Source: Microbulbifer sp. MKSA007 | Lineage (GTDB): Bacteria; Pseudomonadota; Gammaproteobacteria; Pseudomonadales; Cellvibrionaceae | Length of the DNA stretch: 64,000 nucleotides | Direction: 5' to 3' | Assembly: GCA_032615215.1 (NCBI GenBank) | Contig: CP128433.1 | Coordinates: forward strand, 1,943,501 to 2,007,500 | Part shown: in pieces, positions 34,571 through 42,369 of the stretch | How the letters are laid out: every line of letters starts with the position of its first letter | Numbering within the stretch: position 1 is the first letter of the stretch | Translations under genes and position numbers: made by a program | The notes under the pieces: model-generated | Told to the model about the DNA's origin: nothing | Seen by the model: only the letters and a program-made list of their open reading frames with translations | Database searches by the model: none

Positions 34571-34601
34571 ATTCAAACAATCGTTTGAATCTGGCTATAC
34601 T
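34571..34601 (+). promoter_or_regulatory. PsrA-type operator and -10 element of the fadBA promoter
   Basis: ATTCAAAC-AATC-GTTTGAAT (34571-34590) contains CAAAC-N4-GTTTG, the form reported for the Pseudomonas fatty-acid regulator PsrA ([G/C]AAAC-N2-4-GTTT[G/C]). A TATACT -10 box lies at 34596-34601, so the palindrome covers the -35/spacer region and a bound repressor would block transcription; long-chain acyl ligands would relieve it. The psrA gene is not in the window. Confidence 0.7.
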
Positions 34602-34715
34602 ACGGCTGACCAAATTGGGCCTAAGTGTCACCGCGCTGTGCGGGGCGGCCCTTGGTTGCACAAAAATTCCGACCCCGGGCCCAGGATCGCGGCCCAGAAT
34701 AAAAGAGGTCAATCA

Positions 34716-36872
34716 ATGTTATTTAGTGGCAAAGCGCTCACGGTACAGATGCTGGACAACGGCATCGCCGAGCTCAAATTCGACCTGCAAGGCGAATCCG
34801 TCAATAAATTTAACCGTCAGACGGTTTCTGAATTCTCCCAAGCGCTGGATGCTATCGAAGCAGCGGATGGTGTAAAAGGTGTACTGCTGACCAGCGGTAA
34901 AGGCGTCTTCATTGTTGGTGCTGATATCACTGAGTTTGGTGGTGCCTTCTCTGCAGGTGCAGAGGGCGTTGCTGATCTGATGAATCAGAACAACGAAAAT
35001 ATCAACCGCCTGGAAGACCTTCCGGTACCGACTGCGGTAGCAATTAATGGCTACGCGCTTGGCGGTGGTTTTGAGGTATGTCTTGGCTGTGACTTCCGCC
35101 TGATGGGCGAAGAGGCCAAAGTTGGCCTTCCGGAAGTTAAGCTGGGTCTGATTCCGGGCTGGGGTGGCACTGTTCGCCTGCCGCGTGTAGTGGGTGTTGA
35201 TGTTGCTGCTGAGTGGATTGCAGCGGGTAAGGAGCAGAAGCCTGCCGCCGCTCTGGAAGCTCACGCTGTCGATGCGGTTATCCCCACTGCCAAGCTCAAA
35301 GATGCAGCGGTCAAGCTGCTTGAGCGCGCTATTAATGGCGAGCTGGACTACAAAGCCATTCGCGAGCTGAAGAAATCTCCAATCCCCTTGAATGATACTG
35401 AAGCGCTAATGGCCTTCTTTACCACCAAGGCATTTGTGGGTCAGCAGGCGGGTAAAAACTACCCCTCTCCCGTAGCTGCGGTTGAGTCAATCGAGCAGGG
35501 CTACAAGCTGAGCCGTGATGAAGCGCTGAAAATCGAGCAGGAGAAGTTCATTTTCTGCGCGCAGACCGGCACTGCGAAGTCTCTGGTAGGGCTGTTCCTG
35601 GCTGACCAGGCAATTGGTAAAGTTGCCAAAGGTTGGGAGAAGAAGGCCGATAAGCCGATTGAGCGTGCGGCAGTATTGGGTGCTGGCATTATGGGTGGCG
35701 GTATCGCTTACCAGTCTGCCTACAAAGGCACTCCGATCAAGATGAAGGATATCGACCAGAAGGGTATCGATCTTGGTCTGAATGAGGCGAACAAGCTGCT
35801 GTCCAAGTTGGTTGATCGCAAGCGCCTGACCCCCGTCAAAATGGGTGAAGTGCTCAACCGTATCGAGCCTACCTTGAGCTACGATGGCTTCAACGATATC
35901 GATGTTGTTGTGGAAGCCGTGGTTGAAAATCCCAAGGTGAAGCACGCAGTATTGAAAGAAGTGGAAACCAAGGTAAGCGAAGACACTGTGATCGCTTCTA
36001 ACACCTCCACTATTTCTATTAACCAGCTGGCTGAGCCGCTCTCTCGTCCGGAGAACTTCCTCGGTATGCACTTCTTCAACCCAGTGCACAAAATGCCGCT
36101 GGTTGAGGTGATTCGCGGAGAGAAAACTTCCGACACAGCTGTAGCTCGCGTTGTTGCCTACGCAAATAAGATGGGCAAGAAGGCTATTGTTGTACGCGAC
36201 TGTCCTGGATTCCTGGTTAACCGCGTTCTCTTCCCTTACTTTGCCGGTTTCTCCATGCTGGTGCGCGATGGCGCTGACTTCCAGGCCGTTGACAAGGTGA
36301 TGGAGCGTTGGGGTTGGCCGATGGGCCCCGCTTACCTGATGGACGTTGTCGGTATCGATACCGGTGTTCACGCAGAAAGCGTAATGGCTGAAGGCTTCCC
36401 CGATCGCATGGGTAAAACCTTTACCGCTGCTTCCGACGTTATGTATGAAGCGGGTCGTTACGGCCAGAAGAATAACAAAGGCTTCTACAACTACGAGCAG
36501 GACAAAAAAGGTCGCCCGAAGAAAGTGGCTACCGAAGAGTCCTACGAGCTGCTTAAGCCGCACGTTGCTGAACGTCGCGAGTTTGAAAAAGACGAAATTA
36601 TCGAGCGCATGATGGTGCCTATGGCAACCGAGCTGGCTCGCTGCCTGGAAGAGGGTATCGTGGATTCCCCAGCTGAAGCTGATATGGCGCTGATCTACGG
36701 CATTGGCTTCCCTCCGTTCCGCGGTGGAATCTTCGCGTGGTTGGACAGCATTGGTCTGGATGAATTCGTGAAGATTGCCGATAAGTACGCCGATCTGGGT
36801 GAGTTGTACAAGCCGACCGATCGCATGCGTGAAATGGCCGCAAGTGGCAAAACCTACTACGGCGACAAGTAA
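34716..36872 (+). CDS. fadB: Fatty acid oxidation complex alpha subunit FadB
   Basis: Bifunctional beta-oxidation enzyme, 718 aa: enoyl-CoA hydratase/isomerase in the first ~190 residues (LTSGKGVFIVGADITEFGG oxyanion-hole region; NGYALGGGFEVCLGCDFR; GLPEVKLGLIPGWGGTVRLPR with catalytic Glu) and L-3-hydroxyacyl-CoA dehydrogenase from ~310 (AAVLGAGIMGGGIAYQSAYKG NAD fold; NTSTISINQLA; GMHFFNPVHKMPLVEVI with catalytic His). It forms a tetramer with FadA, encoded 11 bp downstream. The ATG at 34716 follows GAGGTCAATCA and gives the normal N-terminus. A PsrA-like operator overlaps the promoter. Codon bias indicates high expression. Confidence 0.96.
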   Translation: MLFSGKALTVQMLDNGIAELKFDLQGESVNKFNRQTVSEFSQALDAIEAADGVKGVLLTSGKGVFIVGADITEFGGAFSAGAEGVADLMNQNNENINRLEDLPVPTAVAINGYALGGGFEVCLGCDFRLMGEEAKVGLPEVKLGLIPGWGGTVRLPRVVGVDVAAEWIAAGKEQKPAAALEAHAVDAVIPTAKLKDAAVKLLERAINGELDYKAIRELKKSPIPLNDTEALMAFFTTKAFVGQQAGKNYPSPVAAVESIEQGYKLSRDEALKIEQEKFIFCAQTGTAKSLVGLFLADQAIGKVAKGWEKKADKPIERAAVLGAGIMGGGIAYQSAYKGTPIKMKDIDQKGIDLGLNEANKLLSKLVDRKRLTPVKMGEVLNRIEPTLSYDGFNDIDVVVEAVVENPKVKHAVLKEVETKVSEDTVIASNTSTISINQLAEPLSRPENFLGMHFFNPVHKMPLVEVIRGEKTSDTAVARVVAYANKMGKKAIVVRDCPGFLVNRVLFPYFAGFSMLVRDGADFQAVDKVMERWGWPMGPAYLMDVVGIDTGVHAESVMAEGFPDRMGKTFTAASDVMYEAGRYGQKNNKGFYNYEQDKKGRPKKVATEESYELLKPHVAERREFEKDEIIERMMVPMATELARCLEEGIVDSPAEADMALIYGIGFPPFRGGIFAWLDSIGLDEFVKIADKYADLGELYKPTDRMREMAASGKTYYGDK

Positions 36873-36883
36873 GGAGAATAGCG

Positions 36884-38059
36884 ATGAGTTTAAATCCTAG
36901 AGATGCCGTAATCGTCGACTACGCGCGTACGGCCATGGGTCGCTCGAAGAGTGGTGTATATCGCCATGTTCGCGCCGATGATATGTCCGCTGAGCTGCTG
37001 AAAAAGTTCATGCAGCGCAATGATAAGCTCGATCCCGCCGAGATCGATGACCTGATCTGGGGCTGTGTTATGCAGCGCGATGAGCAGGGCTTTAACGTAG
37101 CTCGCTTTATCCTGCTGCGCGCTGGTCTGCCACACACTATCCCGGCGCAAACCGTCAACCGCCTGTGCGGCTCCTCTATGTCCTCCCTGCATACTGCAGC
37201 TGCCAACATCCAGGCTGGCGTTGGCGATGTGTACGTTGTGGGTGGTGTTGAGCACATGGGTCACCTGAACATGATGGAGCATGTTAGCCCCAACCCAATG
37301 CTGGGTCGCTATATGGCTAAAGCTGCCGGCTCCATGGGTATGACTGCTGAATACTTGGCGATGATGCACGGTATCCAACGTCAGCAGATGGATGAGTTCG
37401 GTGCACGCTCTCACCATCGCGCTGCTGAAGCTACCAAGGCTGGCAAGTTCAATCGCGAAATTATCGCTATTGAAGGTCATGACGATGACGGCGTACCTTT
37501 CCTGGTTGAGACGGATCAAACCATCCGTCCGGACACCACCGTGGAAGGTCTGGCTCAGCTGAAGCCGGCATTCGATCCGAAGCACGGTCAGGTAACAGCT
37601 GGCACCTCCTCTCAGATCACTGACGGTGCCTCTGTGATGCTGGTAATGTCTGCTGAGCGCGCTCAGGCTTTGGGTATGACTCCTATTGCCCGCGTGAAAG
37701 AAATGGCGCTGGCTGGCGTTGATCCGTCCATTATGGGTTATGGCCCGGTGCCCTCTACCAAGAAGGCGCTCAAGAGAGCGGGTCTAACTGTTGGCGATAT
37801 CGACAAGTTTGAGCTGAATGAGGCATTTGCGGCGCAGGCGCTGCCGGTGCTGAAAGACCTGGATCTGCTTGAGCAGATGGATGAGAAGGTCAACCTGTAC
37901 GGTGGCGCTATTGCCCTGGGCCACCCCTTCGGCTGCTCTGGCGTGCGCATTACTGGCACCCTGCTGAGCGTTATGCAGAATGAGGGCGGCAACCTGGGTG
38001 TGTCTACCATGTGTATCGGTCTGGGGCAGGGTATTACCACTGTTGTAGAGCGAGTCTAA
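36884..38059 (+). CDS. fadA: 3-ketoacyl-CoA thiolase FadA
   Basis: Thiolase subunit (beta) of the fatty acid oxidation complex, 391 aa, cleaving 3-ketoacyl-CoA to acetyl-CoA and a shortened acyl-CoA. The nucleophilic Cys is in TVNRLCGSSMSSLH near residue 95, and the C-terminal catalytic pair is in GGAIALGHPFGCSGVRI (His) and TMCIGLGQGI (Cys). Start: AAGGAGAATAGCG before ATG. It is the second gene of a fadBA operon, ended by a strong terminator. Confidence 0.96.
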   Translation: MSLNPRDAVIVDYARTAMGRSKSGVYRHVRADDMSAELLKKFMQRNDKLDPAEIDDLIWGCVMQRDEQGFNVARFILLRAGLPHTIPAQTVNRLCGSSMSSLHTAAANIQAGVGDVYVVGGVEHMGHLNMMEHVSPNPMLGRYMAKAAGSMGMTAEYLAMMHGIQRQQMDEFGARSHHRAAEATKAGKFNREIIAIEGHDDDGVPFLVETDQTIRPDTTVEGLAQLKPAFDPKHGQVTAGTSSQITDGASVMLVMSAERAQALGMTPIARVKEMALAGVDPSIMGYGPVPSTKKALKRAGLTVGDIDKFELNEAFAAQALPVLKDLDLLEQMDEKVNLYGGAIALGHPFGCSGVRITGTLLSVMQNEGGNLGVSTMCIGLGQGITTVVERV

Positions 38060-38074
38060 GGAAATTAGACCCCG

Positions 38075-38104
38075 AAAAAAGGCGCCTTTGAGGCGCCTTT
38101 TTTT
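38075..38104 (+). terminator. Intrinsic terminator of the fadBA operon
   Basis: AAAAAAGGCGCC-TTTGA-GGCGCCTTTTTTT has a strong GC stem and a T-run. Confidence 0.94.
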
Positions 38105-38241
38105 ATTTTATGAGAAAAGTGTTCAGTAAAGTGTTGAAGACCCCAAAATGCTGTGGCACAATCTGCACCCCTTGTCGCGATGGGCTCTAAAAAAGTAGCG
38201 AAAGCGCTTAAATATCAAAGAGTTAGCGGCAGGTTCGATTT

Positions 38242-38326
<85 letters not shown>

Positions 38327-38510
38327 AATTAAAAGCCTTGAAGTCCGTGTGACTTGCCCTGGAGGGGTGGGTGCGGGCTTCTTGTGTATTTGGCGGCAGC
38401 ACAAAAGTATTGTTTTGGTGCTGGGCCACGAGGTTGCTGACTAAGTCTCGGTGACCCGGTATTCGTTGGCGCTGCGGCGCGATTACAGAGATAGTCTCAC
38501 GAGGATAAAC

Positions 38511-39824
38511 ATGCAGGTTTCCATCGAAACTACTTCCGGTCTGGAGCGTCGCTTAACGGTCAACTTGCCGGCAGAAATTGTCGACAAAGAAGTGGATAAG
38601 CGTCTCCAGCAGGCTGCTAAGACTGTTCGCATCAATGGCTTCCGCAAAGGCAAGGTGCCGATGAAGGTTGTTCGTCAGCGCTTTGGCGCCGGCGTTCGTC
38701 AGGAAGTTCTGGGTGAGGTAATGAGCCGTTCTTTCTACGAAGCGGTACAGAAGGAAGAGGTTAAACCTGCCGGCCAGCCTAGCATCGAAGCCAAGCAGAC
38801 TGCTGCTGGCGAAAATCTGGAGTACGTTGCTACTTTCGAGGTTTACCCTGAAGTTGAACTCGCTGATCTGGCTGAGATCGCTGTAGAGCGTCCTGTTGCA
38901 GAAGTTACTGATGCTGACGTGAAGAACATGATCGATGTTCTGCGTAAGCAACAGTCTTCCTGGAAAGATACCAAGCGCAAAGCTCAAAAGGGCGATCGTG
39001 TTGTTATCAACTTTGTTGGTCGCAAAGACGGCGAAGAGTTTGAAGGTGGCAAGGCCGAAGGTCACCAGTTGGTACTGGGTTCCGGCCAGATGATCCCTGG
39101 CTTCGAAGAAGGCATTCTGGGCATGAAGCCCGGTGAAGAGAAAGACATTGATCTGACCTTCCCGGAAGATTACCAGGCAGAAGAGCTTCGCGGTGCTGCT
39201 GTTACCTTTAATATCAAGGTGACTTCTTCCGAGAAGCCTGAACTTCCCGAGCTGAACGAAGAGTTCTTCAAAGCTTACGGTGTTCAGGAAGGTGGCGAAG
39301 AGAAGTTCCGTGAGGAAGTTCGCAACAACATGCAGCGTGAGCTGAAAAATGCCGCTCTGAACAAAGTTAAGACCCAGATCATGGATCAGCTGTTCGAGAA
39401 GCATCCAGTTGAGCTGCCGTCCGCTCTGGTTGCCAGTGAAGTAACTACCCTGCGTGGTCAAATGGTTCAGCAGTTTGGTGGTCAGATCAAGGCTGAAGAT
39501 GCCGAGCGCATGTTGCCTGATACTATGTTCGAAGAGCAGGCAAAACGCCGTGTAGTTCTCGGTCTGGTAGTCGGTGAGATTGTTAAGCAGAATGAACTTT
39601 CTGTTGATGCCGATCGCGTAAAGGCGAAAGTTGAAGAGCTGGCTTCTACCTACCAGCAGCCGCAAGAAGTGGTTGACTATTACTACAGCAACCGTGAGCT
39701 GCTGTCTGGTGTTGAGTCTGTTGTACTGGAAGACCAGGTTGTTGATCACGTACTGGCTTCAGCTAAAGTATCTGAAGTTGACAGCAGCTACGACGAAGTG
39801 ATTAAGCCGCAAAAACAAGGCTAA
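38511..39824 (+). CDS. tig: Trigger factor Tig
   Basis: Ribosome-associated chaperone and prolyl isomerase, 437 aa. The N-terminal ribosome-binding domain contains the signature GFRKGKVPMKVVRQRFG (residues ~42-58), the FKBP-type PPIase domain lies at ~160-245 (GDRVVINFVGRKDGEEFEGGKAEG; MIPGFEEGILGMKPGEEKDI), and a long helical substrate-binding C-terminal domain follows. The ATG at 38511 with GAGG 8 bp upstream gives the standard start MQVSIETTSGLER. It heads the tig-clpP-clpX-lon-hupB-ppiD cluster conserved in gammaproteobacteria. Confidence 0.96.
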   Translation: MQVSIETTSGLERRLTVNLPAEIVDKEVDKRLQQAAKTVRINGFRKGKVPMKVVRQRFGAGVRQEVLGEVMSRSFYEAVQKEEVKPAGQPSIEAKQTAAGENLEYVATFEVYPEVELADLAEIAVERPVAEVTDADVKNMIDVLRKQQSSWKDTKRKAQKGDRVVINFVGRKDGEEFEGGKAEGHQLVLGSGQMIPGFEEGILGMKPGEEKDIDLTFPEDYQAEELRGAAVTFNIKVTSSEKPELPELNEEFFKAYGVQEGGEEKFREEVRNNMQRELKNAALNKVKTQIMDQLFEKHPVELPSALVASEVTTLRGQMVQQFGGQIKAEDAERMLPDTMFEEQAKRRVVLGLVVGEIVKQNELSVDADRVKAKVEELASTYQQPQEVVDYYYSNRELLSGVESVVLEDQVVDHVLASAKVSEVDSSYDEVIKPQKQG

Positions 39825-39850
39825 TCTCTCACTTCATTCAGGTGTAAGGT

Positions 39851-39872
39851 GGCGTCCGCTCAAGCGTGACGC
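39851..39872 (+). terminator. Hairpin between tig and clpP
   Basis: GGCGTC/GACGCC with an 11-base loop stands 27 bp after tig. The T-rich tail is weak (CCCCTACATCTCCTTCCTTTTT), so it may only attenuate read-through into clpP. Confidence 0.4.
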
Positions 39873-40003
39873 CCCTACATCTCCTTCCTTTTTACCGGCT
39901 GGCTTTCTCTCGCCTGACCGGTTAAGCTCTGAAAACCAAATTTTTCAGCATGGGCATATGATGCCTATTCGCTGGCCTGCCGAATACGCCACAAAAGGAA
40001 GCA

Positions 40004-40654
40004 ATGGTACCTATGGCACGAATTGATTTTCCAAAAGCTTCGATAGAGCCCTCAGCATCAGGTTTAGTTCCCATGGTGGTAGAACAAACCGCCAGAGGGG
40101 AGCGCTCATTTGATATTTATTCTCGCCTGTTAAAAGAGCGTGTGATCTTCCTGGTCGGGCCTGTAGAAGACCACATGGCCAATCTGGTTGTTGCGCAGCT
40201 GCTTTTCCTCGAGGCAGAAAATCCGGATAAGGATATTCACCTCTACATTAATTCACCGGGCGGCTCGGTAACTGCCGGCATGTCTATCTATGACACCATG
40301 CAGTTCATTAAGCCTGATGTCAGCACTATGTGCATTGGGCAGGCCTGTAGTATGGGCGCCTTCTTGTTGACTGCCGGTGCTGAAGGCAAACGCTTCGTAA
40401 CACCAAACTCCCGTGTGATGATTCACCAGCCCAGCGGTGGGGCCCAAGGGCAGGCGAGCGATATCCACATTCACGCCCAGGAAATTCTCAAGATTCGTCA
40501 TCGTTTGAATGAGCTCATGGCGCATCACTCTGGACGTCCAGTCAGTGATATTGAGAGGGATACAGAGCGCGACAACTTTATGAGCGCCGATGAAGCCAAG
40601 GAATATGGCTTGGTCGATGATGTATTGTCTCGCCGACAGGCATTCGATAAGTAG
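40004..40654 (+). CDS. clpP: ATP-dependent Clp protease proteolytic subunit ClpP
   Basis: Serine protease of 216 aa that forms the tetradecameric chamber of ClpXP/ClpAP. The catalytic Ser is in GQACSMGAFLL and the His in MIHQPSGGAQGQA; the Asp follows in the ERDTERDNFMS region. The start at 40004 follows AAGGAAGC; an ATG at 40013 is also possible. As usual for proteobacteria, clpX follows, after a 162-bp gap that may contain its own promoter. Confidence 0.96.
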   Translation: MVPMARIDFPKASIEPSASGLVPMVVEQTARGERSFDIYSRLLKERVIFLVGPVEDHMANLVVAQLLFLEAENPDKDIHLYINSPGGSVTAGMSIYDTMQFIKPDVSTMCIGQACSMGAFLLTAGAEGKRFVTPNSRVMIHQPSGGAQGQASDIHIHAQEILKIRHRLNELMAHHSGRPVSDIERDTERDNFMSADEAKEYGLVDDVLSRRQAFDK

Positions 40655-40732
40655 ATTTTTCTACATTAAAAGTTTGCCGGAGGCGGATTTCAGCGAAAGT
40701 TGGTTTTTTTGACAGGCTGGCTTTCGTTGGGA

Positions 40733-40761
40733 CTTGAAAATCACGCCAAAAGGCAGCATCT
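40733..40761 (+). promoter_or_regulatory. Possible sigma32-type promoter before clpX
   Basis: CTTGAAA (40733-40739) is a perfect -35; CAGCATCT (40754-40761), 14 bp on, is a partial match to CCCCATNT. Moderate evidence only. Confidence 0.4.
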
Positions 40762-40816
40762 TGCTGGGTAAGCTGAATTTAGGGCCCTGGCCGGCCAGTG
40801 ACGACGGAGTATTTTG

Positions 40817-42103
40817 ATGACCGACAAAAGCAGCGGAGAAGACAGCGGAAAATTGCTGTACTGCTCTTTCTGTGGCAAAAGCCAACAGGAAGTGCGGAAG
40901 TTAATCGCTGGGCCGTCAGTCTTTATCTGCGATGAATGTGTCGAGCTGTGTACCGACATTATTCGTGAAGAAGTACAAGAGACTGCGGAGGGGCCTGAAG
41001 GGCGCCTGCCGACACCCCGTGAGATTACTGAAATCCTCGATCAGTATGTGATTGGGCAGGAGAGAGCCAAGCGTGTGCTGGCTGTCGCCGTATACAATCA
41101 CTACAAGCGTCTGCGCACCAAGTCTGGTGTTAAAAGTAAGGATGAAGTAGAGCTCAGCAAGTCTAATATTTTACTGGTAGGCCCAACCGGTAGTGGTAAA
41201 ACCCTTCTTGCCGAGACCCTGGCTCGCCTGCTCAATGTTCCTTTCACTATTGCCGATGCAACCACCCTGACCGAAGCTGGTTATGTGGGTGAGGATGTTG
41301 AGAATATCATCCAGAAGCTTTTGCAGAAGTGTGATTACGATGTAGAAAAAGCCCAGCAGGGTATCGTCTATATCGATGAGATCGACAAAATTTCGCGCAA
41401 GTCAGACAACCCTTCAATTACCCGTGATGTGTCCGGTGAAGGTGTGCAGCAAGCACTACTGAAGTTGATTGAAGGCACTGTGGCGTCTGTGCCGCCGCAG
41501 GGTGGACGCAAGCATCCGCAGCAGGAATTCTTGCAGGTCGACACCTCCAATATCCTGTTTATTTGTGGCGGCGCTTTTGCGGGGCTGGATAAGGTTATCC
41601 GCGATCGCTCGGAGAAGGGTGGAATTGGTTTCAGTGCAGAGGTTAAATCGAAGGATGGCACCAGTAATTTTGGTGAGATCCTGCGCGACCTGGAGCCTGA
41701 AGATCTGGTTCGTTACGGACTGATCCCGGAGTTTGTTGGCCGCCTACCGGTGACCGCAACTTTGGAAGAGTTGGACCGTGAGGCTCTGGTGCAGATTCTC
41801 ACCGAGCCACGCAACGCTTTGACCAAACAGTACGCAAAACTGTTTGAGATGGAAGATGTAGAACTGGATTTCCGCCCCGATGCGTTGGATGCAGTTGCCA
41901 CCAAGGCAATGGAACGGAAAACAGGCGCCCGTGGCCTGCGCTCTATCATGGAGTCTGTATTGTTGGAGACCATGTATGACATCCCGTCCACAGATAATGT
42001 GGTGAAAGTTGTGATTGACGAGGCGGTCATTAAAGGCGAATCAGCCCCGCTGCTGGTTTATGAGAGTGAGTCCCAGCCGCAGAAGGCGGCGCCGGAAGAG
42101 TAG
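40817..42103 (+). CDS. clpX: Clp protease ATPase subunit ClpX
   Basis: AAA+ unfoldase of 428 aa. The N-terminal zinc-binding domain has Cys16, Cys19, Cys38 and Cys41 (YCSFC...CDEC), the Walker A is GPTGSGKT near residue 121 and Walker B is IVYIDEIDKI near 185. The RYGLIPEFVGRLPV stretch and the ARGLRSI sensor-2 region near the end are intact. The ATG at 40817 has GGAG 7 bp upstream; the TTG three bases earlier is unlikely. It is ended by a strong terminator, so lon has its own promoter. Confidence 0.96.
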   Translation: MTDKSSGEDSGKLLYCSFCGKSQQEVRKLIAGPSVFICDECVELCTDIIREEVQETAEGPEGRLPTPREITEILDQYVIGQERAKRVLAVAVYNHYKRLRTKSGVKSKDEVELSKSNILLVGPTGSGKTLLAETLARLLNVPFTIADATTLTEAGYVGEDVENIIQKLLQKCDYDVEKAQQGIVYIDEIDKISRKSDNPSITRDVSGEGVQQALLKLIEGTVASVPPQGGRKHPQQEFLQVDTSNILFICGGAFAGLDKVIRDRSEKGGIGFSAEVKSKDGTSNFGEILRDLEPEDLVRYGLIPEFVGRLPVTATLEELDREALVQILTEPRNALTKQYAKLFEMEDVELDFRPDALDAVATKAMERKTGARGLRSIMESVLLETMYDIPSTDNVVKVVIDEAVIKGESAPLLVYESESQPQKAAPEE

Positions 42104-42118
42104 CTCAAATCCCACCTC

Positions 42119-42147
42119 AAAAAGCCCCAATATTGGGGCTTTTTTTA
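42119..42147 (+). terminator. Intrinsic terminator after clpX
   Basis: AAAAAGCCCCAATATTGGGGCTTTTTTT has a strong stem with an A-run and T-run. Confidence 0.94.
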
Positions 42148-42244
42148 TAATTTTTTCTGATTACCCGGGTATCTAACTACCTGTCTGGGTATTCCTGGCT
42201 CGAATAGCACTCTTAGCTCGGCACAAATTGGTCGCGAGATTAGA

Positions 42245-42272
42245 CTTGTATTTCGGGCCCTTCCCCCCATTA
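42245..42272 (+). promoter_or_regulatory. Sigma32-like promoter of lon
   Basis: CTTGTAT (42245-42251) and CCCCATTA (42265-42272) are 13 bp apart, matching CTTGAAA-N11-16-CCCCATNT at most positions, about 100 bp before lon. Lon is a heat-shock gene in many proteobacteria. Confidence 0.6.
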
Positions 42273-42369
42273 CTAGCATCTGAAGGGCGGTGGCCCAGGT
42301 TAAGCTGTCAATTCCAACAGCAGCATGATGCCGCGCCAAATACCCAGTGATAGGGCCGAGAGGAGTTCT

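Noticed and set aside
38553..39749. 398-codon open frame antisense to tig; likewise 35487-36563 antisense to fadB
   Set aside because: These are shadows of highly biased coding sequence, with low-complexity compositions and no recognisable domains.
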